Source: Corynebacterium pseudokroppenstedtii | Lineage (GTDB): Bacteria; Actinomycetota; Actinomycetes; Mycobacteriales; Mycobacteriaceae | DNA: 64,000 bases | Direction: 5' to 3' | NCBI RefSeq assembly: GCF_019754945.1 | Contig: NZ_JAEUWU010000001.1 | Span: forward strand, 434,001 to 498,000 | In this document: piece after piece, positions 33,857-44,615 of the stretch | Numbering within the stretch: position 1 is the stretch's first letter | Layout: each line of letters begins with the position of its first letter | Notes under the pieces: generated by a model | What the model saw: the letters and a program-made list of their open reading frames with translations, nothing else | Database searches by the model: none | Told to the model about the DNA's origin: nothing | Program-made: the position numbers and the translations under genes

Positions 33857-35281
33857 ATGAACTCTTTGCCTCATAATTCCGCGGATGACGCAAACGCTCG
33901 TGTACAACGCTCTAACGACGATGAGCGCTCGAGCGATGGTGAACGAAGCAATACACCGGACGAAAGAAACGACCGAGGTGCAGAGAGCGCCCGACGCAAC
34001 GTTCTTCGCCATGTGCTACGACGCCGTTCTTTCCTCACCGGTGGCCTAGGGGCCGGAGTTGCGCTGGGGGCATCAGGATTAGCTGCCTGTGGCCACGAAG
34101 ACGATAACGCCACGACGTCGTCGTCGGAAGCTTTAGATCAGCGGGAGAAAAATGCTGCGGACGCGGTCTGTAACGCAGCAGGTCTCACGGGAATTGCTGA
34201 TCAGACTGTCCCATTCGATGGACCGCATCAGGCGGGTATCGATACTCCCTCGCAAGCGTATGTCAACGTCGTGGGGATTAATTGCATTGAGGGCATCGAT
34301 AAGAAGGCCATGCAGCGCCTCATGGAGGTATGGACGTCTACGTCCCGAAAGCTGACCCAAGGTCAACCGCCGCTGGCTGAACTTGAACCGGAGATGGTCT
34401 CTCGGCCCGCCAACCTCACTGTCACTATTGGGTTCGGCCGTCCTTTGCTCGACAAGCTACAGATGCACGACAAGATCCCGTCGTGGCTTCATGACATTCC
34501 TGCTTTTGATCGGGACCGTCTCGACGATGCGTGGGGCCAAACGGATTTAGCATTGCAGATCTGTTCAGATGACCCCACCACACTGGCTCATGCACGACGG
34601 TTCATTCTTCGGGCCGGGCAACGGTACACCGAGCCTGTCTGGGAACAACAGGGCTTTCTTTATGCGGCGGGTGCCCAAGCGAAAGGTTCCACTCCGCGTA
34701 ACTTGTTCGGTGTTCTCGACGGCACAGTTAATCCGCGTTCCGATAAGGAACTGTCCGATATCGTGTGGATTAATGATGGGCCTGCCTGGTTACGAGGGGG
34801 AACGGCGATGGTCATCCGTCGTATTTCCCTCAATCTTGATAGCTGGGACATTTTGGATCGCTCATCGCGAGAAGTAGTCTTCGGGCGAAAACTGAAATCC
34901 GGGGCTCCTCTTACAGGGGAGAAAGAGTTCGACGACCCCGATTTCGACAAAGTCGATAGCACAGGTCTTCCGATCATTGATCCGGAATCGCATATGGCAC
35001 GAGCCCACTATGAGGGGAACAATACTCACGAGCAGATATTGCGTCGTGCCTTCAATTACAGCCTTCCGGTGTCTGGGCCGCACTCGCCGATTTCTGACGC
35101 TGGATTGATTTTTACCTGCTTCCAGCAGAATCCAGACACTCAATTCACACCAATTCAAAAACGGTTAGATCAGTCAGATCGTCTCAATGAGTGGATAACC
35201 CACATCGGTTCTGCTGTCTACGCCGTTCCTCACGGCACCGCAGGTGAAGACAATTATTGGGCGGATGATCTCTTGGCGTGA
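33857..35281 (+). CDS. Dye-decolorizing peroxidase, Tat-exported
   Basis: 474 residues. The N-terminus is long and charged, followed by a twin-arginine motif (RRRSFL, 55-60) and a hydrophobic segment ending GLAAC (Cys78), so it is probably exported folded with haem and may be lipidated. The DyP motif GVLDGTVNP carries the distal Asp, and a His in the MARAHYEGN segment is the likely proximal ligand. EfeB-like DyPs can act in iron or haem use; here it follows two copper proteins, so a redox role at the envelope is inferred. The ribosome binding site (GAAGAAG) is weak. Confidence 0.88.
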   Translation: MNSLPHNSADDANARVQRSNDDERSSDGERSNTPDERNDRGAESARRNVLRHVLRRRSFLTGGLGAGVALGASGLAACGHEDDNATTSSSEALDQREKNAADAVCNAAGLTGIADQTVPFDGPHQAGIDTPSQAYVNVVGINCIEGIDKKAMQRLMEVWTSTSRKLTQGQPPLAELEPEMVSRPANLTVTIGFGRPLLDKLQMHDKIPSWLHDIPAFDRDRLDDAWGQTDLALQICSDDPTTLAHARRFILRAGQRYTEPVWEQQGFLYAAGAQAKGSTPRNLFGVLDGTVNPRSDKELSDIVWINDGPAWLRGGTAMVIRRISLNLDSWDILDRSSREVVFGRKLKSGAPLTGEKEFDDPDFDKVDSTGLPIIDPESHMARAHYEGNNTHEQILRRAFNYSLPVSGPHSPISDAGLIFTCFQQNPDTQFTPIQKRLDQSDRLNEWITHIGSAVYAVPHGTAGEDNYWADDLLA

Positions 35282-35287
35282 CCTGCT

Positions 35288-35307
35288 CCATTCGTGACGA
35301 CGAATGG
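35288..35307. terminator. Small hairpin after the DyP gene
   Basis: CCATTCGT pairs with ACGAATGG around a GACG loop, seven bases after the stop. No T-run follows, so termination is uncertain. Confidence 0.3.
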
Positions 35308-35441
35308 TCGCCACAAGGGCTGTGTTCGTCCGGTTCCGCGACGGTGCTACGCGTGCTGTCCGGTCATGCGGTAGAGTTTTGATCCGTCCCCGGCTGTTAC
35401 CAGGTATGTGATAGCCATGTCACCACTAAGGAGTGCAATCA

Positions 35442-37514
35442 GTGTCTGCACTGTCGTCATCGGAAAAAAGCGCCTCATCAGTATCGTTTCAGGTCCCCGC
35501 TGGTACACCAGCTGGGGCCGCGATGAAGCCACTGGGCCTTCCCACCAAAGGGCCAGAAGCAGTGGTTTGCGTGAAGACTAATGATGGAACCATCCACGAT
35601 CTATCATTTGCCCCTACTGAGGACACTGAGGTCACCACGGTCATCGCAGCGAGCGATGAAGGACGAGCTGTCATTCGACACAGTTGTACTCATGTGATGG
35701 CGCAGGCAGTTCAGGCGGAATTTCCAGGTACCAAGCTCGGAATCGGGCCCGCTATAGCGGACGGTTTCTACTACGATTTTGGCACCGACCACGCCTTTAC
35801 TCCCGACGATCTCAAACGCATCGAAAAGCGTATGAAGAAGATCATTAAATCGGGACAGCGGTTCGAGCGCGTTGTATGGAAGTCTCTCGATGACGCCCGC
35901 GAAGCGTTGAAAGATGAGCCATACAAGTTGGAGCTCATCGATGATAAGTCGAAAGGCACCGTTCTTGATGAGGACGCAGATCTCGATACCGCTGGCGAGT
36001 TAACTGCGTATAACAACGTCAATCCTCGTACCGGCGAGGTCGAATGGTTCGATCTGTGTCGTGGCCCCCACGTACCGACGACGAAATACATCGCCGCCTT
36101 TGCCCTTCAGAGGAGTTCTGCAGCTTACTGGCGTGGTGACCAAAACAACGACGGTATGCAAAGGATCTACGGGACGGCTTTTGAGTCGAAAGAAGCGCTG
36201 CAAGAGTATCAGCAGCGGATGGAGGAAGCAGAACGCCGGGACCACCGTCGTCTCGGCGCTGAATTGAATCTTTTCAGCTTCCCGGATGAAATCGGCTCAG
36301 GTTTCCCTGTCTTCCATCCTGACGGCGGGATCGTCCGCAATGAAATGGAGCAGCACTCGCGGCGTCGTCACATCGAAGCTGGGTATTCCTTTGTCTACAC
36401 TCCGCATCTGACCAAGGGAGATTTGTTCCAAAAATCCGGCCACCTTGATTTCTACAAGGACGGCATGTTCCCTCCCATGAAGTTGGATGAGGAAAGGGAT
36501 GCCGAGGGGAACATCACGAAGCCGGCTCAGGACTACTACGCCAAGCCGATGAACTGCCCGATGCACAATCTGATTTTTGCATCCAAAGGGCGGTCATACC
36601 GCGAATTGCCTCTGCGCCTATTCGAGTTTGGCACGGTCTATCGGTATGAAAAATCTGGCGTCATTCACGGTCTCACCCGTGCCCGAGGATTCACGCAGGA
36701 CGATGCCCATATCTACTGCACCGCAGATCAGCTTGAGAATGAATTAAGCACGGTTCTTGATTTCATCATCTCGCTGTTGAAGGATTACGGGCTCGATGAT
36801 TTCTACCTTGAGTTGTCGACGAAAGACCCAAACAAGTTCGTCGGTTCTGATGAAATCTGGGAGCGCTCGACGGAGATTCTCCGGCGTGTAGCAGATAAAT
36901 CCGGCCTCGACCTTGTTCCGGATCCAGGTGGAGCTGCTTTCTATGGTCCGAAGATTTCGGTTCAGGCTCGTGACGCGATTGGGCGTACGTGGCAGATGTC
37001 GACTGTTCAGTTGGACTTCAATCTGCCTGAGCGTTTCGAATTGGAGTACACGGCTCCCGACGGCTCTAAGCAGCGCCCCATTATGATCCACCGCGCGCTC
37101 TTTGGTTCTATCGAGCGCTTCTTTGGGGTTCTCCTGGAACACTATGCGGGAGCATTCCCAGCATGGCTGGCTCCACATCAGGTTGTCGGAATTCCCGTCG
37201 CCGATGAGTTTTCGCCATACTTGGGTGAGGTCGTGGATAAGCTGCGTGCTCGGGGTGTCCGTGCTGAGGTCGATACCTCGGATGATCGGATGCAGAAGAA
37301 GATCCGCAACCATACAACTCATAAAGTTCCGTTCATGCTTCTTGCTGGCGGACGCGATGCGGAAGCAGGCGCGGTGAGTTTCCGGTTCCTCGATGGGTCG
37401 CAGGTGAATGGCGTTCCCGTCGAGAAGGCTGTTGATGTGATCTCAACGTGGATTCAAGAGCATAACAACGAGCAGCCGACGAAGGAGTTGATTGAGTCTC
37501 GTGTCCGCGGATAA
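35442..37514 (+). CDS. thrS: Threonyl-tRNA synthetase
   Basis: 690 residues from the GTG at 35442, chosen because AAGGAG sits eight bases before it; an in-frame GTG three codons earlier overlaps that site. Charges tRNA-Thr. Domains: N-terminal TGS-like, editing domain with [11 protein letters not shown], catalytic core with the zinc-binding MNCPMHNL and motif 2 [16 protein letters not shown], motif 3 [13 protein letters not shown], and a C-terminal anticodon-binding domain. Length is normal. Heads the long plus-strand operon-like array. Confidence 0.95.
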   Translation: MSALSSSEKSASSVSFQVPAGTPAGAAMKPLGLPTKGPEAVVCVKTNDGTIHDLSFAPTEDTEVTTVIAASDEGRAVIRHSCTHVMAQAVQAEFPGTKLGIGPAIADGFYYDFGTDHAFTPDDLKRIEKRMKKIIKSGQRFERVVWKSLDDAREALKDEPYKLELIDDKSKGTVLDEDADLDTAGELTAYNNVNPRTGEVEWFDLCRGPHVPTTKYIAAFALQRSSAAYWRGDQNNDGMQRIYGTAFESKEALQEYQQRMEEAERRDHRRLGAELNLFSFPDEIGSGFPVFHPDGGIVRNEMEQHSRRRHIEAGYSFVYTPHLTKGDLFQKSGHLDFYKDGMFPPMKLDEERDAEGNITKPAQDYYAKPMNCPMHNLIFASKGRSYRELPLRLFEFGTVYRYEKSGVIHGLTRARGFTQDDAHIYCTADQLENELSTVLDFIISLLKDYGLDDFYLELSTKDPNKFVGSDEIWERSTEILRRVADKSGLDLVPDPGGAAFYGPKISVQARDAIGRTWQMSTVQLDFNLPERFELEYTAPDGSKQRPIMIHRALFGSIERFFGVLLEHYAGAFPAWLAPHQVVGIPVADEFSPYLGEVVDKLRARGVRAEVDTSDDRMQKKIRNHTTHKVPFMLLAGGRDAEAGAVSFRFLDGSQVNGVPVEKAVDVISTWIQEHNNEQPTKELIESRVRG

Positions 37515-38088
37515 CGATACTTTTGTTGACTCAGGAGCTGGTGACGCTGACCGATTGACCCGGCTGTGGGCACCCTACCGGATGTCGTATATTGCCGACG
37601 ACAATCGGAACAGTAGTGATCCGTTCGAAGACATTCCCCAAGGCTCGGACGAAGAAGGGCTGATCATCGCGCGCGGTGAGACCGTGTACTGCTTGCTCAA
37701 CCTGTTCCCTTATAACTCTGGGCACATGATGGTTGTTCCTTATCGTCGGGTGAAGAACCTCGAGGACTTGAACCCTGATGAGACGGCCGAACTGATGGCT
37801 TTCACGAAAAAAGCTATCCGTTCGCTAAAAGCTGTGTCGCATCCTCATGCCATTAATGTGGGAATGAACCTGGGTAAAGCATCAGGTGGCTCGATCGAGG
37901 AGCATCTTCACGTTCACATAGTTCCGCGATGGGCTGGCGATGCTAACTTCATGACCGTCATTGGTGGCGTGAAGGTCCTGCCACAGCTCCTCCGTGAGAC
38001 ACGGTCGTTGCTTGCGGAAGCCTGGGCATCATTGGACACTTCCGATGATCAACCGTCTGCTGAGCAGTCGGCTTCCGAGTCGGAATAA
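37492..38088 (+). CDS. HIT-family hydrolase/phosphorylase (Ap4A phosphorylase type)
   Basis: 198 residues from TTG at 37492, four bases after GAAGGAG; GTG at 37501 is an alternative with wider spacing. The HIT motif [10 protein letters not shown] supplies the catalytic histidines. The mycobacterial gene at the same position between thrS and pgsA (Rv2613c) is known to be a diadenosine tetraphosphate phosphorylase, so the same activity is likely. Overlaps the end of thrS. The C-terminal 20 residues are Ser/Glu-rich. Confidence 0.85.
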   Translation: MSLVSADNDTFVDSGAGDADRLTRLWAPYRMSYIADDNRNSSDPFEDIPQGSDEEGLIIARGETVYCLLNLFPYNSGHMMVVPYRRVKNLEDLNPDETAELMAFTKKAIRSLKAVSHPHAINVGMNLGKASGGSIEEHLHVHIVPRWAGDANFMTVIGGVKVLPQLLRETRSLLAEAWASLDTSDDQPSAEQSASESE

Positions 38089-38097
38089 GGGAGAATA

Positions 38098-38751
38098 ATG
38101 CTTGGCGTTCATGGCCGAAAACCGGCTGCAGTTGTCATCGAACCGATTGCCCGATCACTGGTTAAGGCGGGAATTTCCCCCAACACAGTGACCGTCGTCG
38201 GTACTCTCGGTGCGTGCGTAGCAGCGTTAATCCTGATCCCTACCGGCCATCTTTTTGCCGCCGCAATAATTATCGGGCTCTTAACAGCTGTAGATATGGT
38301 CGACGGCACCATGGCTCGTATACGTGGCGGGGGAACGACGTTCGGAGCGACGCTGGATGCTAGCTGCGATCGGATTACCGACGGTGCTGTTTTCGCCGCT
38401 ATCGTCTGGTGGATCGTCTCCGCTCAGCAGGGAGAACGTCACCAACTGATCGCTGCGTTGATTGTGTTGGTCACCAGCCAGGTCATTTCTTATGTCAAAG
38501 CTCGATCAGAGGCGGGCGGTCTCGAGATCGTCGGGGGATTGGTGGAGCGCCCTGAACGGCTGATCATCGGTTTGGTCGGCTTAGGCCTTGAAGGCTTGGG
38601 GGTTCCGCATGTGTTAAGTATTGCGCTCTGGATTCTTGCAATAGGCTCCATCTTCACGGTGATCCAACGCATGGTTATGGCCAGCAAATCTCCGCACGCG
38701 AATGATAAAATCGCCGCGCCCCATGGGGCCAAAGAATTCCCCACGAAGTAA
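38098..38751 (+). CDS. pgsA: Phosphatidylinositol phosphate synthase (CDP-alcohol phosphotransferase)
   Basis: 217 residues, multi-pass membrane enzyme. The CDP-alcohol phosphotransferase signature is complete: Asp66, Asp69-Gly70, Ala73-Arg74, Gly83, Asp87, Asp91. It makes phosphatidylinositol phosphate from CDP-diacylglycerol and inositol phosphate in actinobacteria, the first step to PI and PI mannosides. Followed by an acyltransferase and PimA, which use that product. About six membrane helices. Confidence 0.9.
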   Translation: MLGVHGRKPAAVVIEPIARSLVKAGISPNTVTVVGTLGACVAALILIPTGHLFAAAIIIGLLTAVDMVDGTMARIRGGGTTFGATLDASCDRITDGAVFAAIVWWIVSAQQGERHQLIAALIVLVTSQVISYVKARSEAGGLEIVGGLVERPERLIIGLVGLGLEGLGVPHVLSIALWILAIGSIFTVIQRMVMASKSPHANDKIAAPHGAKEFPTK

Positions 38752-38760
38752 GGACGACAC

Positions 38761-39657
38761 GTGACACGACCCTTCGGCTTATCGAAAGAGGATCTTATCG
38801 CGGAGTCGTATGTGTGGGCCTGGAAAGTAATCACCCGAATTCCCGCCCCCGTCGCGCGGAAATTATTCATGCTCGGTGCCGATATTGCTTCTCACAGGGG
38901 GAAACAACCGGCGAGGTTACGGTCGAACCTTGCCAAGGTGACCGGTCTCACGGATGACCGAGAGCTTGATGTCGTAGTGCGGAACGCGATGAGATCATAT
39001 GCCCGATATTGGATGGAAGCTTTCCGCTTGCCGTCCATCATTCACTCATCGTCCCTGGACTCACTAGTGGACACAATCGAGTCAGGTATCCAGGGCGTGG
39101 ACTTGTTTGATAAGTCATATCGCCAGGGGCGGGGAGTGATTCTCGCTCTGCCACACAGTGGGAATTGGGATATGGCTGGGCTGTGGCTTGCCCAGCGCTA
39201 CGGTACGTTTTCTACTGTGGCAGAACGGCTCAAGCCGGAGAAATTGTTCGATGCATTCGTGGACTATCGCGAAGAACTCGGCTTTACCGTGTTCCCGCTC
39301 ACCGGTGGTTCACAAAAGCCGATGGACGGCCTCCGCGCAACTTTAGAGTCAGGCGGAGTCGTGGCCTTATTGGGCGAACGTGATCTTTCCCATCACGGTG
39401 TCAGCGTTGACTTTTTCGGTTCTAGAACAACCATGCCGGTGGGGGCGGTACGGCTTGCTCAAGAAACGGGGGCGGCCTTACACGGCGTTCACTGCTGGTT
39501 TACCCCGGATGGCTGGGGTCATAGCGTCGGTGAGCCACTGAATACCGATAAGCCAATACCCGAGGTTGTTCAAGACCTCGCAAACGTTTTTGAGAAAAAT
39601 ATTTCGGAGCATCCTGAGGATTGGCATATGCTCCAACGCATCTGGAACGAAGACTGA
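38761..39657 (+). CDS. patA: Phosphatidylinositol mannoside acyltransferase PatA
   Basis: 298 residues from GTG. LpxL/HtrB-type acyltransferase: the catalytic HxxxxD is His132-Asp137 in LPHSGNWD, with LLGERDLSHHGV further on. It transfers a fatty acyl chain to the mannose of PI monomannoside. The position between pgsA and pimA fits the mycobacterial order (Rv2611c). Starts ten bases after pgsA. Confidence 0.88.
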   Translation: MTRPFGLSKEDLIAESYVWAWKVITRIPAPVARKLFMLGADIASHRGKQPARLRSNLAKVTGLTDDRELDVVVRNAMRSYARYWMEAFRLPSIIHSSSLDSLVDTIESGIQGVDLFDKSYRQGRGVILALPHSGNWDMAGLWLAQRYGTFSTVAERLKPEKLFDAFVDYREELGFTVFPLTGGSQKPMDGLRATLESGGVVALLGERDLSHHGVSVDFFGSRTTMPVGAVRLAQETGAALHGVHCWFTPDGWGHSVGEPLNTDKPIPEVVQDLANVFEKNISEHPEDWHMLQRIWNED

Positions 39658-39672
39658 GAGTGTGGAGGCCGA

Positions 39673-40818
39673 GTGCGAATCGGGATGGTGTGTCCGTATT
39701 CCATGGACGACCCTGGCGGTGTTCAAGCTCACGCAATTGAGCTATCGGAACAGTTAATCCGGCGCGGTCACACCGTAAGCCTACTGGCTCCAGCGTCGCT
39801 GAAAACTCATGTCCCGGATTTCGTCGTCCGGGCCGGACGCTCAATTCCTATCCCGTACAACGGATCGGTCGCCCGTCTGAGCTTCACAGCGTCGGCATTT
39901 CATGCTGTTCGTAGGTGGTTGAATAATCACGAATTCGACCTTGTCCACATACATGAGCCGAACGCCCCAAGCGTGTCCATGATCGCCCTGAAAATGGCGA
40001 AGATTCCCGTCGTGGCGACGTATCACGCATCGGCTGATCGGTCTCGTGTGTTGGAAACGTTTATTCCGGTTCTCACGCCGATGCTCGAGCGCGTTCGTGC
40101 AGGGATCGCGGTCTCGGAGATGGCCCGTCGGTGGCAAGTGGAACAGCTGGGGGGAGATCCCATTCTCATCCCCAACGGCGTCGATACGAAGTTTTTCTCA
40201 TCGGCGGACCCATGGTCAGGAGCCGATGATGCGATCTCTCGCCTCGATCCAGACCGCCCGCGAATTATCTTTTTGGGGCGCTTTGATGAACCACGTAAAG
40301 GGCTCGATGTGCTGATCGAAGCAATGCCACGGATCTCACGAGCCATTCCAGGAATCGAAGTCGTTGTCGTGGGGACTGGTGATGCCAAGGCTTTGTCGCG
40401 GCGCGTAGCCCATGTCCGGGATTCGATCACCATTCTTGGTCGATTGTCTAATAGTGACAAGGCTCGAGCCTTTAAAGCATCGGACGTCTATGTGGCACCT
40501 CATCTCGGTGGGGAGAGCTTTGGGATCGTCCTCGTCGAAGCGATGGCTGCCGGTGCGGCGGTTGTCGCCAGTGATATTCCGGCATTTCGTGCTGTGTGCG
40601 ATGACGGCGACGCTGGTTGGCTATTTCCCCCTGGGGATACGGATGCCTTGGTGGCGGCTGTCACCGAGTTGTTTTCGGACAAAGACAAGCGGCAAGAACT
40701 CGCGCATAAGGGCATTGAGCGGTCCCAACGGTTTGATTGGAGCCACGTTACGACAGAAGTCGAGAGGGTATATGAAACCGTATTGGGTCCTCAGGGGGAA
40801 AGGAACTTTTCGTCGTGA
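39673..40818 (+). CDS. pimA: Phosphatidylinositol alpha-mannosyltransferase PimA
   Basis: 381 residues. GT4 glycosyltransferase that adds the first mannose from GDP-mannose to phosphatidylinositol on the inner face of the membrane. Seen: DDPGGVQAHA loop at the N-terminus, HIHEPNAPS, ATYHASADRS, FLGRFDEPRKGLDVL, and the donor-binding ESFGIVLVEAMAAG. Full length for PimA. The next gene starts four bases before its stop. Confidence 0.93.
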   Translation: MRIGMVCPYSMDDPGGVQAHAIELSEQLIRRGHTVSLLAPASLKTHVPDFVVRAGRSIPIPYNGSVARLSFTASAFHAVRRWLNNHEFDLVHIHEPNAPSVSMIALKMAKIPVVATYHASADRSRVLETFIPVLTPMLERVRAGIAVSEMARRWQVEQLGGDPILIPNGVDTKFFSSADPWSGADDAISRLDPDRPRIIFLGRFDEPRKGLDVLIEAMPRISRAIPGIEVVVVGTGDAKALSRRVAHVRDSITILGRLSNSDKARAFKASDVYVAPHLGGESFGIVLVEAMAAGAAVVASDIPAFRAVCDDGDAGWLFPPGDTDALVAAVTELFSDKDKRQELAHKGIERSQRFDWSHVTTEVERVYETVLGPQGERNFSS

Positions 40819-41315
40819 TACCGGTATGGGTCGCCATCGTCATCGTTGGCCTAATGGTCGTTCTATTAGCGGGAATGTGGGCATCGTTTATAGCCACTCG
40901 CTTGCATCGATTGAATATCCGGACGGATGAAGCAGCGTTAAGCCTGGATGCTGCCTTGGGGCGTCGGGCTGCGGTGGTGTCAGCATTGTGGCCAGAACTT
41001 GCGGACGAGGCCGAAGCAACGGAACGTATCGCTTTCGATACTTCATGCACGACGGATCGTGCACTTGCGGAGAACAGATTTGCTATGCGCATTCACGATC
41101 TCGATGACGAATCGGTGACGGTCAATGGTGCGAGAACACTAGCCGACGCTCGCACACGAGTAGAACTCGCAATGCGCTTTTATAATGATGCCGTCTCGGA
41201 CACCCGGACGTTGCGGCTACGCCCGCTCGTGAGGTTTTTTCATCTCGGCGGTCATGCGTCGCCACCAGAGTATTTTGAGGTGGCTGGTATTGAATCCGAC
41301 ATTCCGGCGTCGTAA
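40815..41315 (+). CDS. LemA-like membrane protein
   Basis: 166 residues overlapping the pimA stop by four bases. One N-terminal membrane helix (about 4-27), then a helical domain. The RVELAMRFYNDAV motif and the ending PPEYFEVA resemble LemA-family proteins (YNDAV...FPxxL...YFEV), though the first half is divergent and the protein is a little short. Function of LemA proteins is unknown. Probably translated with pimA. Confidence 0.6.
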   Translation: MIPVWVAIVIVGLMVVLLAGMWASFIATRLHRLNIRTDEAALSLDAALGRRAAVVSALWPELADEAEATERIAFDTSCTTDRALAENRFAMRIHDLDDESVTVNGARTLADARTRVELAMRFYNDAVSDTRTLRLRPLVRFFHLGGHASPPEYFEVAGIESDIPAS

Positions 41316-41436
41316 ATCACTATGTAGCCTCAAGAATTGGTTGGGGAGTTTTCCGGCTCCAGAGGCGAGTAAGTACACTGTAGGCTTCAGCGTATTCTAG
41401 ACAGGCCAGTCCAGTTTTAAGGAGAAGAACGACAAT

Positions 41437-42396
41437 ATGAGCAATAATGCAAATCAAAACGGACGGCATGCTACGGACAATCCACGCGGGGCTGCCCATT
41501 CCTCCTCGAATGAGACAACCCACGGGACTGCACGAGTAAAGCGCGGCCTGGCGGAGATGTTAAAAGGCGGCGTCATTATGGACGTCGTCACCCCTGAGCA
41601 GGCCAAGATCGCTGAGGATGCCGGCGCAACAGCCGTGATGGCGCTGGAGCGTGTCCCAGCTGATATTCGTGCTGAGGGTGGAGTATCTCGCATGTCGGAC
41701 CCCGACATGATCGAAGGCATTATTAACGCTGTGTCCATCCCTGTGATGGCGAAAGCCCGCATCGGTCACTTCGTTGAGGCGCAGGTTTTGCAGTCGCTGG
41801 GCGTTGACTTTATCGACGAATCCGAGGTGCTGACGCCAGCCGATTATTCCAACCACATTGATAAATTCGACTTCACGGTGCCATTCGTCTGTGGAGCGAC
41901 CAACCTCGGCGAAGCACTTCGACGCATCAATGAGGGCGCTGCCATGATTCGTTCCAAGGGCGAAGCGGGTACTGGCGACGTGTCCAACGCCGTGACCCAC
42001 ATGCGGACTATTCGCGCTTCTATTAATAAATTGAAGTCGATGGCGCCTGATGAGCTGTATGTCGCCGCGAAAGAGCTCCAAGCTCCGTACGAGTTGGTGC
42101 GTGAGGTAGCTGAGCGTGGATCCCTCCCGGTTGTGCTGTTCACGGCTGGCGGTATTGCCACCCCAGCCGATGCAGCGATGATGATGCAACTTGGCGCTGA
42201 GGGTGTGTTCGTCGGTTCGGGCATCTTTAAGTCTGGCGACCCGGAGCATCGTGCGCGCGCCATCGTTCAGGCAACGCAGAATTACGATGACCCCGAGACG
42301 ATCGCCAATGTTTCGCGTGGCTTGGGCGAAGCGATGGTGGGCATCAATGTCGACGAGATCCCGAAGCCGCACCGTTTAGCAGAGCGTGGTTGGTAA
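41437..42396 (+). CDS. pdxS: Pyridoxal 5'-phosphate synthase lyase subunit PdxS
   Basis: 319 residues from ATG at 41437, with AAGGAGAAG upstream. With PdxT it makes PLP from ribose 5-phosphate, glyceraldehyde 3-phosphate and ammonia. TIM barrel; signature [34 protein letters not shown] (Schiff-base Lys), and [20 protein letters not shown]. The first roughly 30 residues are Asn/Ser-rich. Followed immediately by pdxT. In mycobacteria pdxS and pdxT lie in the same neighbourhood. Confidence 0.96.
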   Translation: MSNNANQNGRHATDNPRGAAHSSSNETTHGTARVKRGLAEMLKGGVIMDVVTPEQAKIAEDAGATAVMALERVPADIRAEGGVSRMSDPDMIEGIINAVSIPVMAKARIGHFVEAQVLQSLGVDFIDESEVLTPADYSNHIDKFDFTVPFVCGATNLGEALRRINEGAAMIRSKGEAGTGDVSNAVTHMRTIRASINKLKSMAPDELYVAAKELQAPYELVREVAERGSLPVVLFTAGGIATPADAAMMMQLGAEGVFVGSGIFKSGDPEHRARAIVQATQNYDDPETIANVSRGLGEAMVGINVDEIPKPHRLAERGW

Positions 42397-43037
42397 AACG
42401 AGTGGATAGTAGCAACGAAGAGAGAACCCCACTTATCGGGATTCTTGCTGTACAGGGGGGCGTTATCGAACACCAGCGCACTCTAGAGCGCCTCGGAGTT
42501 CGGTCGCGTCTTGTACGCCGTCCTGCTCATCTCGACGGAGTTGATGGGTTAATTCTCCCTGGGGGAGAGTCGACGACCATGTCGAAGCTTCTTGAGCTGG
42601 GCGGATTACTGGAGCCCCTGACGGCAAAGATTCACAATGGGACGCCGACATTCGGCACATGCGCCGGTATGATTTTGCTGGCCAGTGAGGTTAAGGGGAC
42701 ACGCCCGGATGCTCACTGCCTATCCGCGCTAGACATCACGGTGCGCCGGAACGCATTCGGTCGTCAGGTCGACTCCTTTGAAACGGATCTCGATTTTAAA
42801 GGGATTAGTCAACCTGTCCACGCCGTTTTTATTCGTGCACCGTGGGTCGAATCGGTCGGCGACGACACTGAGGTTCTTGCTCGTGTACCTGCCGACGACG
42901 ACAAGGGCGCCATTGTTGCAGTTCGTTCCGGCCATGGCAGGGGAAACGTACTTGCTACGTCGTTCCATCCTGAAGTGACCGACGACGACCGTGTCCACGA
43001 CTATTTTGTGTCGATGGTCGAGGAATCGATGGCGTAA
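42390..43037 (+). CDS. pdxT: Pyridoxal 5'-phosphate synthase glutaminase subunit PdxT
   Basis: 215 residues from TTG at 42390 (GTG at 42402 is an alternative). Supplies ammonia from glutamine to PdxS. Class I glutaminase triad: Cys91 in GTCAGM, His193 and Glu195 in [18 protein letters not shown] is the oxyanion/PdxS contact region. Overlaps the pdxS stop by seven bases. Confidence 0.94.
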   Translation: MVKRVDSSNEERTPLIGILAVQGGVIEHQRTLERLGVRSRLVRRPAHLDGVDGLILPGGESTTMSKLLELGGLLEPLTAKIHNGTPTFGTCAGMILLASEVKGTRPDAHCLSALDITVRRNAFGRQVDSFETDLDFKGISQPVHAVFIRAPWVESVGDDTEVLARVPADDDKGAIVAVRSGHGRGNVLATSFHPEVTDDDRVHDYFVSMVEESMA

Positions 43038-43163
43038 CCCAACTAAAGACTTATTGGTGGCAGTGCCATGCCAGGGGATGTCGGGACCGGGTATTAGACT
43101 GGTTGCGATTATCCCCTTCGTGGGGCTTGCACGTGTGGTAACAACTGAGGGAGTACAAAAAAT

Positions 43164-43916
43164 ATGAGTGGGCACTCTAAATGGGCAACGACGAAGCACA
43201 AGAAAGCTGCGAACGATGCCAAGCGTGGTAAAGAATTTGCCAAGCTGATTAAGAACATTGAGGTAGCTGCTCGCACCGGCGGCGGTGATCCCTCAGCGAA
43301 TCCGACGCTGGATGACATGATTAAAAAGGCCAAAAAGGCGTCGGTTCCCAACGACAATATCGAGCGAGCCCGCAAGCGCGGTTCCGGTGAGGAAGCCGGT
43401 GGCGCGGACTGGGAGACCGTTACGTACGAAGGCTATGGCAACGGTGGAGTAGCGATCCTCATCGAATGCTTGACCGATAACCGCAACCGTGCCGCGACGG
43501 ACGTCCGTACCGCAATGAACAAGAACGGTGGCAACATGGCGGATGCAGGGTCCGTCGCCTATATGTTCAACCGTAAAGGTGTCGTTCAGTTGCCGAAAGA
43601 AGGCAATACTGAGGATGACATCCTGATGGCCGTCCTGGATGCGGGCGCTGAAGAAGTTAATGACCTCGGCCAGAACTTCGAGGTCGTGTCCGCAGCCGGG
43701 GATCTCTCTGCGGTTCGTGACGCATTGAAGGAAGCCGGGCTGGAGTACGATTCTGCAGAGCCGGACTACCGAGCAGACGTTAAGGTTCAACTTGACGCGT
43801 CTGGAGCTCGGAAGATCTTCCACCTGATCGATGCACTGGAAGAGTCGGATGATGTCCAGAACGTCTACACCAATATGGATCTTTCCGACGAGGTTCTGGC
43901 TGAACTCGATAACTAA
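43164..43916 (+). CDS. YebC/PmpR family protein
   Basis: 250 residues, full length. Starts [26 protein letters not shown] N-terminus of the family and continues with [14 protein letters not shown] and [11 protein letters not shown]. YebC proteins were long called transcription regulators; YebC/YeeN members are now linked to ribosome function at difficult (proline-rich) peptides. Its place directly before ruvCAB is conserved in many bacteria. Confidence 0.93.
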   Translation: MSGHSKWATTKHKKAANDAKRGKEFAKLIKNIEVAARTGGGDPSANPTLDDMIKKAKKASVPNDNIERARKRGSGEEAGGADWETVTYEGYGNGGVAILIECLTDNRNRAATDVRTAMNKNGGNMADAGSVAYMFNRKGVVQLPKEGNTEDDILMAVLDAGAEEVNDLGQNFEVVSAAGDLSAVRDALKEAGLEYDSAEPDYRADVKVQLDASGARKIFHLIDALEESDDVQNVYTNMDLSDEVLAELDN

Positions 43917-43980
43917 GTGAAAGCCCTCAGCGTGTGCCGAATAGGCTGTTGGCGATGGTGCAGATAGGGGTGGCGATCCA

Positions 43981-44556
43981 GTGCCCGTGAATACCACGTC
44001 TAAGGGTGGATCGCGCTCCTTAGAGGGGACCCGCGTCATGGGGGTTGACCCCGGGTTAACCCGGTGCGGAATATCTACGGTTCAGGCTGGGCGGGGGCGC
44101 TCCGTCCTACCTGTCGCAGTGGGAGTTATTCGAACAGACGCATCCGACGATCTTTCTACCCGTCTTCTCGACATCTCCATGAAGATTGATGAGTGGATGG
44201 ATGAGTATCATCCGGATATGCTGGCAATCGAACGTGTATTTGAACGTGGTGTAGTCTCTACTGTCATGCACACCGCCCATGCGGTGGGTGTAATTATTGT
44301 TTGTGCAGCGCGGAGAGATATTCCGGTTTATATGTACACGCCCAGTGAAGTGAAAAAAGCTGTGTCGGGGAACGGACGTGCAGATAAAAAACAAGTCACC
44401 GCGATGGTTACGCGGGTCTTGGGTTTGGCTGAACCACCGCGTCCCGCCGATGCGGCCGATGCTCTGGCGCTCGCTATTTGCCATTGCTGGCGCGCTCCCA
44501 TGTTGGGGCTATCCGGTGGGCAGAATCCGGGTTGGAGCGCTTCACGGCATAAGTGA
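43981..44556 (+). CDS. ruvC: Holliday junction resolvase RuvC
   Basis: 191 residues from GTG at 43981 with AGGGGTGG upstream; GTG at 43987 is an alternative. Cleaves Holliday junctions during recombination repair. Catalytic carboxylates: Asp in MGVDPGLT, Glu in AIERVFE, and two Asp in [12 protein letters not shown]. First of ruvC-ruvA-ruvB. Confidence 0.95.
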   Translation: MPVNTTSKGGSRSLEGTRVMGVDPGLTRCGISTVQAGRGRSVLPVAVGVIRTDASDDLSTRLLDISMKIDEWMDEYHPDMLAIERVFERGVVSTVMHTAHAVGVIIVCAARRDIPVYMYTPSEVKKAVSGNGRADKKQVTAMVTRVLGLAEPPRPADAADALALAICHCWRAPMLGLSGGQNPGWSASRHK

Positions 44557-44615
44557 CGTCATAGGTGCGGCCGATGTCGTGGTGTGACGATCGTGAGTAG
44601 AGAAAAGGGGTCCCT

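Noticed and set aside
35282..35441. T-box or other riboswitch ahead of thrS
   Set aside because: The leader is short, and no T-box sequence or antiterminator structure was recognised.
41560..42372. 270-codon minus-strand frame inside pdxS
   Set aside because: Antisense shadow of a strongly conserved gene; no family resemblance.
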